Assembly (NCBI GenBank): GCA_023512835.1
Contig: CM042085.1
Location: 2,637,989-2,701,988 of the forward strand
Length of the DNA stretch: 64,000 nucleotides
Source: Taxillus chinensis
Lineage: Eukaryota; Streptophyta; Magnoliopsida; Santalales; Loranthaceae
Direction: 5' to 3'
Under the pieces are notes generated by a model. The model had not been told where the DNA came from, ran no database searches, and saw only the letters and a program-made list of their open reading frames with translations. The stretch's first letter is position 1; every line of letters begins with the position of its first letter. Position numbers and translations under genes: made by a program. Shown piece by piece: positions 22,885-35,722 of the stretch.

Positions 22885-24415
22885 AGCTTTTCTGGTGTGC
22901 AATCCTTTTATTAACTACACTTCACTCAATAACTAAATGATATTGACGTTATAACAAACCCTAAACATTCGACTAGTATACAACACTGCTTACTGCCAGT
23001 CATCCAAAATGGGGCATCCACAGAAACTGAAGCTGTTTACCGCAGCAATGCATATTCTTTTGGCCGTTATCAGGCGCACTGCTATGCAAATTCAATACAC
23101 TGAACTTGTTCCGCAAGTACAGTGTGTCCCTAAAGTCCCCAGAAAAATCTTTGATCTGATTAAAGAGTCCGACTGGTGAGGGCAATTGGACGCTTCCAAC
23201 TTGGTCTCTAGACTTTCTACCTGAAAAAAACTAAGAATTCAGAAGAAGCAAATTTCAACAATTATAGCCATAATTTAGAAATTTGGGTTAATTTGTGCCA
23301 GAATGTATCTTCACATTGATTAGAATAGATGTCAAACAAGACAATGAGATATAATAAGTTAAAAAAAAAAAAAAAAAGGAAACGCACGTGTGGCCTCTAG
23401 TATAGACATAAGAGTATGAGACTGGGATCTCCCCTCATGTTGCGTAAGGAAACTCAATGTTATTGGCATAACGGGCTTGAATTTCCACAAGAAGCATGCA
23501 AAAGAAATCGTAACAAAAAGAAAGTAAAGAGACTGGAAGACCTCTCTGCGTGGGTTCTTGTAGAACTCAATACGAAGTATATAACCAACCTCTGACTAAA
23601 CAAAAGATTCTGGACAAGTTTAAAACAAACAGAAATGACACATGGAAAACAGGAACAATATTTGGATGGTTATTCTTTAGAGGGAGGAATTGTTTTTTCC
23701 CCTTATTACTATTTTTGGAATAATACATAAAGTGTCAACGTGGCCCAACACCAGTTTTACCATGGAAAGTGGGATCACCGACTATGGCCAGGTAATAAGA
23801 TATGGAAGATTAGACAAAAGCCTGCCAAGAGTATTTGAGATGGAACAAGACAAAACAGTTCATAATATCTGCTTTGAACAAACCAATTTTCAAGGGGAAA
23901 AAAATAAAGAAAATTGAACCATGGAGGGTAAATGAGTTTGTGGGGGGACCGCTACCTATTTATTTGATCCTAGTCCTATATGAAATTATAAGATGACGAT
24001 AATGTTAACCATCATTTTACCACTGGTATAATTATATTATAGAAGCCAGTATGTAGAATAAATTGTTATCTAATTGCCCATTGGACAAATCTTCTGTAAC
24101 TTGGGGGGGGGGGGGGGGGGCGGGCCCTACCCAAACGAGGTTGTTGCTTGACTGGATAAATACAGCCCAAAAAGTGACAACCACCTAAAACATTAATTTT
24201 TTTTACTTGTTTTTTTTTTTTTTTTTGCAACCATTATAAGCACACATGTAAATAAAATATAGACCTTAAGCAGTTTAGTATATACACAGAATAGATGTTT
24301 TAGAAGTTCTATGCATCCATGGGATAAATATACTTCCAAGGATTCCCTACAGTGGCAGAAACAGAATTTCAAATCAATTAAATTTTTAACGGGGGGAAAA
24401 TACATTATTTTTTTT

Positions 24416-24451
<36 letters not shown>

Positions 24452-24669
24452 GTTAAACCCAATTCAATAGTTGACTGTTACTCTATTATCGTATCAAATA
24501 AAATTATCAAAATAATAGTTGATGTTGGGGTAGAAAATGAAACCAAACAGATATAAGGGAAGCTGGAAGCATCTAAAACATAAAACAACAGCAGTAAAAA
24601 CACAGCAACAATTAAAAATGTGTTTGAAAATAGAATTTTTTGGAAGAGAGCTGTGCAAAGATACTTACC
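22885..24669 (-). other. 3' UTR intron and last exon of the F-box gene (probable)
   Basis: Only 18 bp after the F-box stop codon is a consensus donor, AATAG|GTAAGTAT (24669/24668). A strong acceptor, TTTTTTTCAG, precedes 23220, and an AATAAA signal on the minus strand lies at 22912-22907. Together these suggest a 1.45-kb 3' UTR intron and a last exon of about 330 bp. Because the junction is less than 50 nt from the stop, it should not trigger nonsense-mediated decay. The 61-codon open frame at 23185-23000 matches nothing I recognise and is probably non-coding. Confidence 0.55.
24103..24120. repeat. G18 homopolymer
   Basis: Eighteen consecutive G on the plus strand (C on the F-box transcript), inside the 3' UTR intron. 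T-runs follow at 24211-24226 and about 24419-24450. It is likely length-variable and hard to sequence. Confidence 0.85.
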
Positions 24670-24686
24670 TATTTCACTAGCATTCT

Positions 24687-26849
24687 TCAAAGGAAGGATG
24701 ACAGGCCTTGGGGCGGTTCAATCCAAATGCTCTCAAAAGGATCCAATTCTCCCCAGTCATGACACTGCTTACAAGGATAGTATCGACAGTCATCAACTGA
24801 GTATGAAATGCAACGCTTTCCATAAAAACGGACCTTAGAGAAATATATGCTATTTCTCATTATCCCAGAAAGGTTGATTCTAGAGTGAGATGACAAGAAA
24901 CTTGCAAATAGTGTCATGCCATGAAGGGTTCTCATCTCAGTCCATACCATATTTTCTTGATCCAGTTTAAATATTATAGGGTTTTCACTACAACAGGTGT
25001 ATATGACCAAAATTTCACCTTCGTACTCTGCCATAAATTTACCCTTCCACCAATTTTTTGCAAAAAAGTTTTCAGGGCATTTGGGTGGTGGAACAACGAG
25101 GACAGTCCACGTACGTTCTTGTGGATCAAAAACCCCTAGCCAGCCAGTGAGGCTTAGGCAATAAAATAGCCCATTGCAGAAAACAATCTTATTCCAGATG
25201 CTACAGACAAAGGGCAAACGGTTTTGGTAATTTACAGTAGTCCACTCAGTAGCCCCAGGATTACAAGTGCTAATGGCGACAATGGTGGGGCTGATGTGCT
25301 TGACGGTAAAAACCACACAGGTTGGAGATGTTGGGGCATGAGAAAAGGCAACTATCTGATAAGTCATCTCAAATTTAGGAAGCTTAATTAATTCCCTAGT
25401 AAAGGGATTAAAGAAGAACACGCGATGAGTTCTGGGTCGGTACAGCAATAACCAACTATCTTTAGTATAGCAGACCCTTGCACCAGACATTTCTGGCATC
25501 TCAATGGAATGGGTCATGCGCTTCGCTGGATCATAAAATTCATACAATTCGCCGAATTTAGGAAAATATATAATCCAAGGGGAGTGTGGTACCACCCGCA
25601 CTGAGACAGAAACAAAGTGCCATCTTTTGCAAACGGCAGAAGCCCTTATATTCTCCTCAAAAGTTAGGCGTGACATGATAAGTTCCAAAAGTTCTACTGG
25701 AAGATCAGACCATGACTGTAGCTCCAAAGTTTCTTCCTCTACAACTGTGACAGGCTTAGTGTCTGTCAATGCTGTCAATGTTTCTGCTAACCTGAGGACA
25801 TCAAATTCTCATGTTAAACTCAACAAAAACTCATTACCACAATTGAATTACAAAAAAATATATACAAAGCACTGTCAGTGTAAAACAGTGAACAAAAACC
25901 ACTAAAAACTTTATAGGCACTGACTGATTACACAATACCCTAAAAATATTTCACCGAATACTAATCAGGATCCTATCCAAAAACCCTAAAAAACTGAAAT
26001 AAGAACACAGCTAAGGGATTATAACAACCCCAATCACTTTAGCATCGCCCACAAATTTGGATCTAATACTTTACTACAAGCGGCACCCAAAAACATTTTC
26101 AGTGGATATGAAAAATCAAAACCCATAATGATCCACAGTCGTAAGAAATGTAACCCTACAAAATCAGCAAAAGGTCCATTTGAGCTTTAAAAAATCGGGA
26201 ATATGAAAAATCAAACTCATGAGGATCTAACAAGTAACAATCACAAGTAATGTGACCCTGTAATTCAAATACAGGGACATGAAAAATCAAAATCCATGAT
26301 AACCTAAAAATCATTAAAAAAAATGTAACCCTAAAAAACCATCAAAAAAAACATATTCAGCTAAAAAAATTCAACTACTGGGATATGAAAAATAAAAGGC
26401 CACGATGATAAATAAAAAAATCCTTATAAATGTAACCCGACAGAAAAAAAAAAGTTCAACGGTTCATTTGAGCACAGGAAATTCAAACCGGGGGGTATGA
26501 AAAATCAATATCCGTGATGATCAAAAAATCGTAAGAAATGAACCATACAAAAATTCAAATAGGGGGGGTATGGAGATTTAAAACCCATAATGATCCAACA
26601 ATCCTTAGAAATGTAATCCTACAAAAATTCATCCAAAGATCCATGCACCAGAAGAAAATTTAAAAAACACACACACACACACACCCATATGAGAAAACAT
26701 TTACAATTGTAACGGTCAGTAAAACCCTGGATTTATTTTTTTTTTGAATGAAACCCTAAAAACAAGAAATGTAAATGTATGCGGATATTTAAGGAGATAC
26801 TCTAATTAGTGACTTACGATTTGAGCTTCTTCCGTTTCCTCCCCGCCAT
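24687..26849 (-). CDS. F-box/kelch-repeat protein, At1g57790-like (substrate receptor of an SCF ubiquitin ligase)
   Basis: Two coding exons, 26849-26818 and 25791-24687, join as TC|G to give 378 residues. The N-terminus MAGRKRKKLKS is a basic, nuclear-localisation-like stretch encoded by the tiny first exon. The F-box follows at about 38-75 (WSDLPVELLELIMSRLTFEE, then ASAVCKRWHFVS). A DUF295/kelch-type beta-propeller region follows, with YTKDSWLLLYRPRTHRVFFF, NPFTRELIKLPKFEM, CNGLFYCLSLTGWLGVFDP and KNWWKGKFMAEYEGEILVIY. F-box proteins bind SKP1 and present a target for ubiquitination; the target here is unknown. The first intron (26817-25792) holds a minisatellite, and the 3' UTR appears spliced. 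A CT-rich leader precedes the start. Confidence 0.9.
26104..26640. repeat. Degenerate minisatellite in F-box intron 1
   Basis: Six imperfect copies begin near 26104, 26199, 26274, 26380, 26491 and 26562. Each carries a TATGAAAAATCAAAACCC-like block, then ATGATCC and CGTAAGAAATGTAACCCTAC. Spacing varies from about 70 to 112 bp. It fills about half of the intron. Confidence 0.75.
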
Positions 26850-26882
26850 GATCGGGACCAGAAGAACCTCTCCTCGATGAGT

Positions 26883-26885
<3 letters not shown>

Positions 26886-26923
<38 letters not shown>
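26886..26923. repeat. (GA)n microsatellite in the F-box leader
   Basis: About 19 GA units (CT on the transcript) lie 37-75 bp upstream of the F-box start codon, so almost certainly in its 5' UTR. Confidence 0.9.
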
Positions 26924-26927
<4 letters not shown>

Positions 26928-27049
26928 GCGAGAGAGGCGAAGGAGACAGTATTTCAAGAAGGGGAGAGGTTGTGGGCAAGCACGGCTGACAGCCTGTGAA
27001 CATGGGAGAGGACAGCCGCGGTTTTCCCACCACTACACGTGTCTTAGAT

Positions 27050-30000
27050 CAAAACAAGTGTTGGGTTTTTTTTTCCTTCTTTTTTCCCCGGTTTTCACTA
27101 TATTTAGGTTAGTTGCATGTAGTGTGGTGTAATGTGGGCGTCACAACAAAAGTCTCCTACTAAGGTCAGTGTTCGGGATAGGGATGGTAAGTCTGCGAAG
27201 GTAAATATCGGATGGCGTTGAAAAAGCAACCGGATTATGGTTTTGCTTAAGGATAATGGTGACTTCATTTTGGTGTTGGGGTGAAATATCAAACCGTCAA
27301 ATTGCCCAGGTTTATCAAATTATCGCAACCAAACAAAATTGATTTAGTTTAATTTAATTTGATATTTAAAAAAATCGGTTTAAATCAAACCAACTCTCTT
27401 GTGTTTTATGACCTTTAAAGTCATCGATTGGTGAAGTCCATTGATCGGAGTAATTGAGGAAATGATACTATAGTATAATAGGAGAGCATGAACATATATT
27501 TAAAAAAAAGTCATTATAAGGATTAAAGTGGTGTGAGAATGTCAACACCACATATAGATTAATCATACACCCCAAAAAAAAGGAGTCAAGGTGCCTGGAC
27601 TCAACTAATATCTAATGAAGGTCTCACATGTTGATTGATTTTAATTAACACCACAATGTACATACAAACCACCAGTTTAAACCGAATCAGTTTGATCGGT
27701 TTGATTTGATTTGATTTTGTCTAGACTAAAAAATATCAATTTGATTTGAGACATACTCCAAAATGAATCAATTTCACTCATAGTGTTAAGCACCTAAAAA
27801 GGAACTCTAAAATGAAGATAATAACTTTAATGGTTCTTTTGTATCAAATAATTGAATATTATGTTTGATTTTTTAAAATATTGATTTAACTAATAAACAC
27901 AATATCTTTAACATTAATTAAAGTATTGATACAAATTAGTAGTTTTACTTTAGTTACCTTCCTTTGTTATTGGTCCTTAAAATTACTTTCTCATAGAGTT
28001 GTTTAGTTGTTGAGCTTATGATGTTTCCATAGAGCTTTTGGTTTATTATTGTTGTAATAGCTCATGTTTGGCAACTACGGCAAAGTATGTATATATATCT
28101 GTACTTGGTTAGACAATTTCGTAGAGTGATCGCTTTATGTGAGCTTGTATACGGAATATGATTATGTACTATGTCAATTTGTGTTATCTGCCTACTTAAA
28201 TTAAAAAAGAAAAAAAGAAAAAATAATATAAAAGGAAAATAATGTAAAAATGAGATAGTTCTTTAGTAATAATAATAAAGGAAAAATGAATAGAATAAGC
28301 AAATAAGAAAGCACAATTATCTCTCCTCTTTAGCATGACCATGCCTATACAAAACAAAACAAAAGAAAATAAGAAAGCAAATGTAAAAAAGAGTTGTGCC
28401 TATCCAATAAGCATTACTATATGTGCTATGAATATATATATATATATATGCAAACATATTGTTGCCCTTTTCCTTAGAATTCAACATGTGTCAAACAAAA
28501 TCCAACCAAACAACATGAACTATGGAGGAAGGCAGCGTACAATATTCTTGTGACCATTTATAGTACATCTGTGACTCTTTAACATTGGTTTCACTCCTTT
28601 AACATGTTGCTATAAATACAAGGAAGAATGAACCAAGAACACATACAAAAAATTCTCACAATTATCACATTACACATGATATTGTATCTCTTCATCTTCC
28701 CAAGCTATTATAGAATCCTCAAATCCCCTTTATTCATGTTCACTTTTTTAAAGTTATCCTACACAAAGTGAAACAGAAACACACGTGGTTCATTTGATAT
28801 GCCATAATGGGTGAGAATAAAATAAAATATTCTCAAGTTCATTCTCATGTTTGATAGGCATAGGTGAATGGGAATGAGATTCCCATGAAAAAGATTAATT
28901 TCAATCTCCTCTTAGTATTGAGTAATTTTGAAACCTATAGAAATCAACTTTCAAAATTGGCCAAAATCTAACTCTTTCTCTAGCTACTGTTCCATGCTAG
29001 TATCCGCCATCCAACATACCCAGATAAATCAACTAACTCAATTAACAAAGTTTATAGTCCATTATTTTCTAATTGTCATAACCAACCCTAAACTCTCAAT
29101 CAAATAATAAATACAAGAAAAACAAAATAAAAATAAAAGACAAGTATGTATCAAAAATTCAAGCAATCACTTTATCATTCTTTAAATAGGTATATGTAAG
29201 CCTCTCTTGTAGTGTTTATAGGCTTCCTAAGGTTTGAACCCAACAAAACACAATTATAAGTACAACATTAAAAATAGAGACCTAATGAAAATGAGGAGAA
29301 TAAAAAAATGACAAATTAAATAATAATAACCACCTCCTAACCTTTTGTAAGATAATAAATAATTATTATGTTTTATCCTTTCATTAATGTTGTATTTAAT
29401 ATTATCATAATCCTTGGAGTGATTCGAAGGGAGAAGGGAGGCGACGGGAGGCATTAAAGGGATTGACGCAAAGGAGAGCGATGTGATGAGAAGGTGACTA
29501 GGAAGGGTACATATGGTATTGGTATTATTGTCTGACATGATATCACCGACTAAAGCTAAAATTATATATAAATTTAAATTTTATTGTTATTTTTGCTAAT
29601 GATCTAGTTAGACAATTTAAAAAAAGTTTTTAGTCAAAATTAGCTTTAAAAAGTATTAGAGATACTTTTATAGGAAAAAAAAACATAGTGCCAACAAATT
29701 TTAACAGTTGCCATTATAGTTATAATTATTATTTTAATAAATGGATTGCTTATTATTAGTTCATTTTTTTTGTCTTTATATGTTATTAGGAATGGACCTG
29801 GCACCATATATTGAGCAGCACAGCTCGTCTTGTACGTTTGGTTCTACTAGAGTTTGATATGTATTTCAGTTTATATATTTATTAAAGTTCGTGCTAAATT
29901 TTAATTTTAAAACAATTTTCATTTGATAATAAAAATTATATTTTAAAAAGAATATATTTTTTAAAAAATGAAGTCAAACAAATTTAATAATAAAATAGTG

Positions 30001-30798
30001 TGAGCCCAAATAATAAAATAGCTGCAAGAATTACCTTTTTTGAAAACAATATTATACAATTAAATAAGTTTAAATTTATATAAGTCCATCATCTTTAAAA
30101 ATAATTACAGAATCCACAACTTCAATCTATTATTTGTTTTAAGTTCACCGGAATAATTATGTACATTTATTTAATTTTGAGATTAAATTTGAAATTTTTT
30201 AAAAGATGGCAAAGAGAGCCATTGAAATTTGATTCATTTGAAATATAAAATTTCTTTTGTAGTGTATGGTTTGATTTTACAAATACGAATAGTTATAACA
30301 CTAGAGCACTAATAAGAATTTCTCAACTATGTTTCCTAAATATACACATGTAAATTATTTTTTTCTTTCTTATACAAATTAGGTAATAGATTTTTTTTTA
30401 AATCACTAATTATATCATTATATTGATATTTTATATTATTTTTTTATTTGATGACAAATTTTATATGATTTTAATATGAATGAAAAACATAAAATTTCTG
30501 TTAGTATAATTTTATGATTTTTTTAATCTTTTTTTCAAAATAAAGGAAATCTGCTGCTATAGTAGTGATTAATGATTATGATGAATGAAAATAAATAAAT
30601 TGAACAATAGATTGGTCCCAAACAACCACAATTAGACATCAATCATTAGTTCCTCGACAAGAGGGGGGCTAACAGGCTCCAAGCTCTGGGGGATGAAAAC
30701 AGCCCACAATAATCGAAACAAAAGCGTGTCATGAAGAACACAAGTTAGTAGAAACCTGGCACCAGTTTCCTCAATAGCGCTTGTAAGCTAACATGAAG
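27050..30798. other. Gene-free AT-rich intergenic DNA, 3.7 kb
   Basis: I see no credible exons. There are (AT)n near 28433-28449, poly-A/T patches and scattered short ORFs of biased composition. The stretch 27300-27420 and 27660-27760 repeats GGTTTGATTTGATTTG-like motifs. No transposon ends could be paired with confidence. Confidence 0.5.
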
Positions 30799-31959
30799 TT
30801 AACAGCAAATGGGACAGTGGATCAACCCATTCTCGTTACACTCACTACACCTCACAGGCCTATTGTGTTCCTCATCAAGGACCCTGCAGCTCCCACTGCA
30901 CGCAGAACACATCGCGAACCGCACGCCGGCGCATCCCTCGCACGCTCCGCCGGGGACTGCGGCCGGGACCCCATCCAGCAGGATACCCAATTTGCCCTCC
31001 TCCTCCAGCCTCAGCATCTCCTCCGCCCCTCCGATCAGCCTCCCCTTCACGAACACCAGCGGCACCCTGGCCGTCGCCGCCGTGAGCCGCCGGAGCTCCT
31101 CCTTGAACCCCGAGTCCATCGAAACGTCGCGCTCGATCACGCGCACGCCGTGCGATTCGAGGGCGAATCGGACGCTGTTGCAGTCCTCGAAGGTCTTCCG
31201 GATCCCCCGCAACGACGTCGTGTAGATCACCACTGCGTCCTCGCCTCCTGGCGGGCATTTTTTCTCGTACCTTCCGAGGATCGCCGGTTCGAAATTCTTG
31301 AGGTTTCCATTCCCGGCCTTCCGGGTGGTTTTTCCAGGAGAGACCAATTTCTTGATCTGTGCCTTCACTTCCGGCATGTCCCTCTCAACGAGCACTGGAT
31401 CGAGGAGGGGACCCGAAAAGCCAGAAGAACACGATTGCGCATCGATTTGCATTTTAGGGGATGATCTGTGCTGATTCCCAGGAATGTTGCAGGGTTTCAA
31501 GGGCTTTTTGGGGCTGTAGTCCAACCTATTATTACAACACTGCTGCTTGTTCTCTTTCCCGGCGGGCCTTTTCAGCTTCTTCGGAGAGCTGGTACGACTC
31601 AGGAACTTCAGGGGACTTCTCCTGGATTCGAAATCCGGGAAACCCAGAATTAAGCGCCCCGATTTGGGGCTTTTCTTGGATACCGGCATTGATTCCTCGA
31701 GATCTTTCATCAATTCCCAAGCGTTGATGATCTCGGGCGGCGCCGCCGGTGGATCACGCGACGGAGATTGCTCTGTTTCGAAGGCGACGGAAGCGGCGGC
31801 GCCGTACTCGGTCTTGGGCGCTTCTTTGTCGAGCTTCAGAACCCCGTAAGTGCTGGAGGTGAGGGAGACGACGTGATGGCCCGAGGAATCGCCATTGCTG
31901 GCGAGGAGGAGCTCTTCTCTGAGCTCTTTCCTCGAGTGTTTGGAAGAAACACATCCCAT
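30799..31959 (-). CDS. Glutaredoxin-like protein with C-terminal Cys-rich zinc-finger, N-myristoylation signal
   Basis: Intronless, 386 residues. The start at 31959 is preferred over an in-frame upstream ATG at 32157 because it gives MGCVSSKHSRK. That is a classic N-myristoylation/palmitoylation N-terminus, as in homologs. Residues 10-230 are basic, Ser/Pro-rich and probably disordered, with a conserved NAWELMKDLEE motif at about 79-89. The glutaredoxin fold spans about 241-330 (VVIYTTSLRGIRKTFEDC, GVRVIERDVSMDSGFKEEL, ARVPLVFVKGRLIGGAEEM). The usual CxxC active site is replaced by TSLR, so thiol-disulfide activity is unlikely; this is normal for the family. The C-terminus has paired cysteines (C340/343, 351/354, 371/374, 382/385), likely binding zinc. 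The cellular role is unknown; membrane association is inferred. Confidence 0.9.
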   Translation of the reverse strand: MGCVSSKHSRKELREELLLASNGDSSGHHVVSLTSSTYGVLKLDKEAPKTEYGAAASVAFETEQSPSRDPPAAPPEIINAWELMKDLEESMPVSKKSPKSGRLILGFPDFESRRSPLKFLSRTSSPKKLKRPAGKENKQQCCNNRLDYSPKKPLKPCNIPGNQHRSSPKMQIDAQSCSSGFSGPLLDPVLVERDMPEVKAQIKKLVSPGKTTRKAGNGNLKNFEPAILGRYEKKCPPGGEDAVVIYTTSLRGIRKTFEDCNSVRFALESHGVRVIERDVSMDSGFKEELRRLTAATARVPLVFVKGRLIGGAEEMLRLEEEGKLGILLDGVPAAVPGGACEGCAGVRFAMCSACSGSCRVLDEEHNRPVRCSECNENGLIHCPICC

Positions 31960-32159
31960 GATCGATCCGTTATGTGATTCTAGTGGAATCGGATTTGTGT
32001 GTTTGTGTGGGGGGGTGGAGGAGTGGAGTTTCTTGGCATCTCTTAACGGATACAATTTGCAAACCCCACGGGCCCCAACGGTCAAATATTTCGATTTGAA
32101 TGATGGGGAGGGGAAGGCCAAGGGGTGACTTCGCATGTGGGCCGACATTACTTCCACTT

Positions 32160-34770
32160 ATTGTTTTAGTTGTTCTTGGTCCCTACACTTTTCGAATTTA
32201 TTATTTCATCGGTGGACATGAAGTCCAATTTAATTTAAGTTCATTGCAAGTTCAAGTTGCAACTGGCATGATGTATATTGCCAAAGTGCTCGTTTTTTTT
32301 TTTGTTTTTTGTTTTTTTTTTCCTTTTTTAATCCACACAAGATATATAGAGTAGATTAGAAGACCAGTCGTTCACCCCCTTAACGTTAGCATACGTTAGT
32401 ATCATAGTGTGGGATTTCTTAGTTTTGAAAAAGAAAAAATGAAAAGCACATGTTTTCCATCGTACGAATTTTCACTACGTATTATTTATTGAAATTCGGG
32501 CCATATGTTAATTAGTCGTAATGTTTTTGTAATGACCCATATAATACGAATTTTCACTACGTATTATGTGTGGTATGTCCCTGTCATCCATCCAAACCAA
32601 TTGGCAAATCTAATTTAAAGCGCACACTTATGCTTTCAACGCTGTATCTCCCCTAAATAACACTTCAGTAAATTTGGGTTACGTCATTGGCAGACGTACG
32701 GGGCTGCTTCTGCTGCTTTGGGCGTCCACTAAGTTATAACACCAGTTTCTCAATTAATTTTTGAAATTTTACAGTTTTAAATTATTTTTAATTATTTTTT
32801 TATTTTCTATATAAATATATATTATAATAACTTTTTAAATTAAATTTTATATTATTAAAATAATATTTTATATTAATTATTTTATTTAATAATATTTTTT
32901 ATAATTTAATATAAAATAAAAGTTAATATTACAATAAATTTGAAGGAAAGAGGTCAGATATAATTTAATCATTATATGTGTAAATAATAGTTCCTAGAAA
33001 TCTCTTCAAATTTTACAATTATAATATATACTACATAAATATTCAATTTAACGATTGATTTTTGAAACAAACATTAACAAGAATCCGAAATAAATCAAAT
33101 CATCACAGTAGTAAGCTAGCTGATCTTACTCACCGGCGAATCCAAACTCTTTAGATTAGTTTTAGATTTTTTTAAATTTTATCTTTATATTTTAAGAAAA
33201 ATAATGATTTAGGAAGATGTAAATGTTCTAACAAATGTTTTTAATGTCACTAAATTATGACATTATCTTTAATCTCCGGCCATCAAAATTAAAGTTAAAC
33301 TCAAATGATATATAAAGTTCAGAAATCACCATTAAAACTTCGATAACTGCAAACATAATTTTCCCCAACGAATTAATGGTGGTCTTGAAATCAAGTTGAT
33401 CCATTAGTAATGTCACCAATGATTACTACGGGCCCTTTAAGAAAACATACTCATCATATTTTGTTTGCAATAAGTTATTTTGAATTTGTTATTTATAGTT
33501 TGGGTTGTTTTAGTGACATATTTATATTATTATAATTAAATAATCTTATTAATTGTTTTCTATATTAACATATACATAACATCCAATTTAAATTCTATGT
33601 ATTGTTTACTAAATCCATGTTATGACTTTATTTGAAACTTGAATTGTATATTCTTAATGAGCTTTATAAAAACTAACTGTTTTATTCCTTTTAAAAAAAT
33701 CATGCTCCACTTGACTTCTAGTTTTTAGATTTTTTTTCTTAAATTAGCCTCAACCCAGTTTTAGATTGGGACAAGTCAATCCTCAAGCGGTCTTGAGTTT
33801 ATATTTTATACTATTTATGCTATAAACCGTTCATTTGGTGAAAAAACTCATTAATATAAACTAATTAGTTGTTAGGGAGGTCATTCTATTTAGTTTAATA
33901 AATTAATATATTATAAGAAGTAAATAAACTCAACATTTATTGTTTTATTATAACCTTGTATATATTAATTAATACTTTTCCGATGAAATTAAAAAGTGAT
34001 TTCAAATAGAATAAATTCATATAAATTATGTCAATGAAAAAAAATATGATTTCATGTAGAAGAAATTAAAGTTGATTAATCCATAAATCAATCAATAAAC
34101 AATTTCCCTGACCAGATTACTGAAACTAATAATTGAAAATAAATTTCCGGACCCAAAATAAGGGGATGACCCGTTTATTTACAAAAGTCGGATATGAACA
34201 AATTCAAGCAGCTTATTGCAAGAATTTGGAAGTTTTAGAGACATGATCATAATTATTGGAAAAATTAGAATAAGGAATTGCAAAATTTTCAAAGTACGAT
34301 GACAGCAAAGAATAATTGGTAGAAAAGTTGAAGATCAAATAACAGTTTTTAGAACGTTTGGAGATTAAAATATAATTTTGGAAAATCTCATCGGCCAAAT
34401 AATAAAATGTTGCGGCCGAATTGAAAATCCCAGACGTAATCTTTGCTCGGCAAAGTAAATGAAAATATAGAAAGAAAATATGTAAAAAGAAAATTATTAG
34501 AAAAAATAGTTATTTTATTGGAATGAAAAAAAGAATATAAGAAATATTTTTTATAATTTAATTAGAATTTAAAAAATTAAAAACAACATAGAGTGAAATA
34601 TCAAATTTATCGATTTCTATGATTATTACTAGTAAAATACTAGGGTAAGTTCTGAAAAAACAAAATTGCTTGTAACTTTAATGTTTGTTTTCCGTGGCTT
34701 TTCATGCTCAATATGGGCGAAAATTATCTCATGGAAACCAATGCAAAATTCATATCTCAGCAGACTATTT
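32160..34770. other. Gene-free AT-rich intergenic DNA
   Basis: Upstream of the glutaredoxin-like gene. TTTTCACTACGTATTAT occurs twice (about 32469 and 32551), a short direct repeat. Very AT-rich from 32760 to 33000. No genes seen. Confidence 0.5.
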
Positions 34771-35052
34771 TAGGGATGTCAACAAGGCAGATTTGTGACG
34801 AGTCATTCCTATCACGAATTTGTTCCGTTTAAAAAAATTATATTTTAAATCCGGGTATTAACTAAATCTGCTATATTATCTTATATATACGGGTTTGAAA
34901 CGGGTTATTCCATCCTGAATCCTTATTGAGTCGAAAATATCCATCTCAAATCCGCCCCCTGAATCCGATTATACCAATTACAAACTCATCCTATTAAGGG
35001 TGGAGCGAGACGGGACAGGTAATTGGTATAACCCGATCCGTTGTCATCCCTA
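34771..35052. mobile_element. Small TIR element (hAT-like MITE), TAGGGATG ends
   Basis: A 282-bp element starting TAGGGATGTCAAC and ending GTTGTCATCCCTA, so the terminal inverted repeat matches at 12 of 13 bases. It is flanked by 8-bp direct repeats GACTATTT (34763-34770) and GACCATTT (35053-35060) with one mismatch. It is non-coding. The internal AAACGGGTTATTCCATCC and GGTGGAGCGAGACGGGACAG blocks are shared with the copy at 38701. Confidence 0.8.
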
Positions 35053-35533
35053 GACCATTTTTATACCTACCATAAAAGTTCTATATGTTTTCAGTATAAT
35101 TCAATTTTTTCTGCAGCTACCAAACAGGGGATAAATGACTATGATAACAAAAATCATTTATTCGATTTATTTACTTATTAAAAATAGAGTTAATCAATAT
35201 ATTCAATTCAATTTATATTAGATCAGATTAGCTTGCTTAGAAAATAAATATTTTTTTTATGTATACATTGTATTCAATAAAGAGTTTATTAATTGGGTTT
35301 TTTAACGGCGCAGGAAGAAACACACATGCGCGTAATTTGATAATGCTACTTTTTAAAATAAATAAATAAATTTAAAATAAATGTAAGTATAAAATTAATT
35401 TAAAAGTGTTATATAGCTTTTAAAATTAATAAGTATTTAATAATTTACAAATAAAATTATGGTAAAAAATTAGAAAGATAAAAATTTGTTTAAAATTTTT
35501 GTCAAGTCGATTTAAGAGTTATGTTTGGAGTAT

Positions 35534-35644
35534 GCAGTTGCCGAATCTGGTGGGGATCCGCCCGAAGAAGCACCAAAGAAGCTGCGGCTCCTGCAGCCGA
35601 CAAATCTGGATTTGGATGCCTTTGCGGTGGAAGGAGGAGGATGA
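35534..35644 (+). other. Isolated coding-like fragment
   Basis: A GC-rich island in AT-rich DNA. One frame reads AVAESGGDPPEEAP then KKLRLLQPTNLDLDAF and ends in TGA. It looks like a captured piece of a gene, because composition and codon use differ sharply from the flanks. I cannot name the parent, and there are no flanking splice sites or start codon. Confidence 0.35.
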
Positions 35645-35676
35645 CGACAGTTTCAACATTGAACAGTAGTGGTTAG

Positions 35677-35678
<2 letters not shown>

Positions 35679-35722
<44 letters not shown>

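Noticed and set aside
23000..23185. 61-codon minus-strand frame as a separate gene
   Set aside because: Better explained as 3' UTR exon of the F-box gene, with an acceptor before it and AATAAA after it.
29254..29538. 94-codon minus-strand open frame
   Set aside because: Composition follows AT-rich DNA, no domain or conserved pattern, no gene context.
31960..32157. Upstream in-frame start for the glutaredoxin-like protein
   Set aside because: It would bury the MGCVSSK N-terminus that homologs use as their lipidation signal.
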